Origin: Closterium sp. NIES-65
Lineage: Eukaryota > Streptophyta > Zygnematophyceae > Desmidiales > Closteriaceae
Length of the DNA: 64,000 nucleotides
Direction of reading: 5' to 3'
Assembly (NCBI GenBank): GCA_948144175.1
Contig: CANXME010002087.1
Coordinates: forward strand, 744,001-808,000
Position numbers and translations under genes: made by a program. The notes below the pieces were generated by a model. The model saw only the letters and a program-made list of their open reading frames with translations. It had not been told where the DNA came from and made no database searches. Shown here one piece after another: positions 63,262 through 64,000 of the stretch (positions within the stretch are counted from its first letter, which is position 1; every line of letters begins with the position of its first letter).

Positions 63262-63681
63262 GGCATGCGCGCCGCGCCGTACGCGGCGCGTTCCGCTCAG
63301 ACCAGCAGCCCGCCAGGCGCACACGTGGCCGCGGCGAGGGGGTCGGGCGGGGGAATGGGGTCGGGCGGGGGGACGGGGTGGGGCGCGGGGAGGCAGCAGC
63401 AGGCGCCGATGCCGCTACCGGGGCGGCAGGCGTCGGGGGGGGCGGGGGGCGCGTCGTGGGACAACATGGGCGTCAACATGAGCATGGGGTCGAACGCGGG
63501 CCTCAGTTCCTCGTGGAGCGACTTCGACACGCGCTCCATCGGCAGCGCGGGGGGCAGCAGCGCGCGCCTCACGGAGGGCGGGGGGGGCGCGGAGTGCCGG
63601 CAGTTCACGTTGGCGCAGCTGGCGGCCGCCACTGACAACTTCAGCGACGCCAACCTGCTGGGCCGCGGCGCCTTCGGCATG
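63262..63681 (+). CDS. Host gene exon: juxtamembrane region and start of receptor-like/Pelle kinase
   Basis: Gly/Ser/Met-rich sequence (GSGGGMGSGGGTGWGAG, WDNMGVNMSMGSN, SSSWSDFDTRSIGSAGGSSARL) leads into RQFTLAQLAAATDNFSDANLLGRGAFGMV. This is the typical plant receptor-like kinase entry (FxxxxLxxATxNFS) followed by the glycine-rich loop GRGAFGMV. Frame continuity and a strong pyrimidine tract before the AG at 63260-63261 support this acceptor; an AG at 63299-63300 is an alternative. The exon likely ends at GT 63679-63680 after the loop, where repeats begin. The rest of the kinase is outside the window. No transmembrane segment is visible. Confidence 0.75.
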
Positions 63682-63689
63682 GTCAGCCC

Positions 63690-63870
63690 GCACTGCCCCT
63701 CAACGCCGCCTCCCCCCCCGCATTGCCGCCTCCCCCCCCGCATTGCCCCTCAACGCCGCCCCCCCCCCCCGCAATGCCACCTCCCCCCCCCGCATTGCCG
63801 CCTCCCCCCCCCCCCGCATTGCCACCTTCCCCCCCGCATTGCCCCTCAACGCCGCCTCCCCTCCCCCTTC
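63690..63870 (+). repeat. C-rich repeat (CCCCCCGCATTGCC units) in presumed intron
   Basis: Imperfect ~20-25 bp units of CCGCCTCCCCCCCCGCATTG and CCCCTCAACGCCGCC follow the kinase exon. Reading on in frame gives only Pro/His-rich sequence, which supports an intron here. Confidence 0.75.
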
Positions 63871-64000
63871 CAACCTTTTCTCCTATCATCCCGTTTCGTC
63901 CCTACCCCCTTCTTCCCCCTTCCTCCTCTCCTTCCCCCTGCCCTGCCCGCCCTTCCCCGCCGGCCTCTGTGTGGGATGGCAAGAGGCGAGCTGAGAGAGT

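Overview
The window is almost entirely LTR-retrotransposon sequence from a large, GC-rich plant-lineage genome. The only convincing host gene is at the right edge (62256 to beyond 64000). Three things suggest a green-plant-lineage (streptophyte) nuclear genome. The last exon opens a plant-type receptor-like/Pelle kinase. The retroelement primer sites are variants of the plant initiator-Met type (TGGTATCAGAGC). The short LTRs carry TTTAGGGTTT-like (plant telo-box) blocks. A zygnematophyte alga such as Closterium would fit, but that is a guess.

Layout, left to right. (1) 1-3364: left-truncated minus-strand copia copy A. (2) 4105-27543: a Russian-doll block. An old minus-strand copia relic F is split by minus-strand copia E (4110-19270, TSD GTACG). 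E is split by a gag/pol-less LTR element B (9692-18598, TSD GTTGG). B is split by copia C (10514-17900). The LTR of F is also split by copia D (20565-27500, TSD TATAG). Two ~140 bp TGTCAG...CTGACA elements, each with its own 5-bp TSD, sit in the E LTR and the F gag relic. (3) 28125-35546: minus-strand copia G, the best preserved copy: 1 difference between LTRs, TSD GAAAT and one 1-nt frameshift. (4) 37133-44341: copia H1 (TSD GTGTT, 1 LTR difference), which has lost the RT active site. (5) 44778-about 48150: copia J of another lineage, with an open gag-protease-integrase frame but no RT/RNase H. (6) 48150-49110: a GTCGAC-rich satellite-like array. (7) 49110-61480: minus-strand Ty3/gypsy element I, split inside its protease by copia H2 (52071-59584). 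(8) 61481-64000: spacer and the host gene.

A, C, D, G, H1 and H2 are one copia lineage. They share 121-131 bp LTRs, a long GC-rich minisatellite leader, a gag with a (GGN)n polyglycine tract and a C/C/H/C finger, protease, integrase, an Ala/Gly/Glu/Pro repeat linker, RT, RNase H, a conserved ~200 bp 3' UTR and the same polypurine tract. The gypsy element carries a textbook -1 ribosomal frameshift signal at its gag/pol junction. No rRNA, complete tRNA or CRISPR feature was seen.
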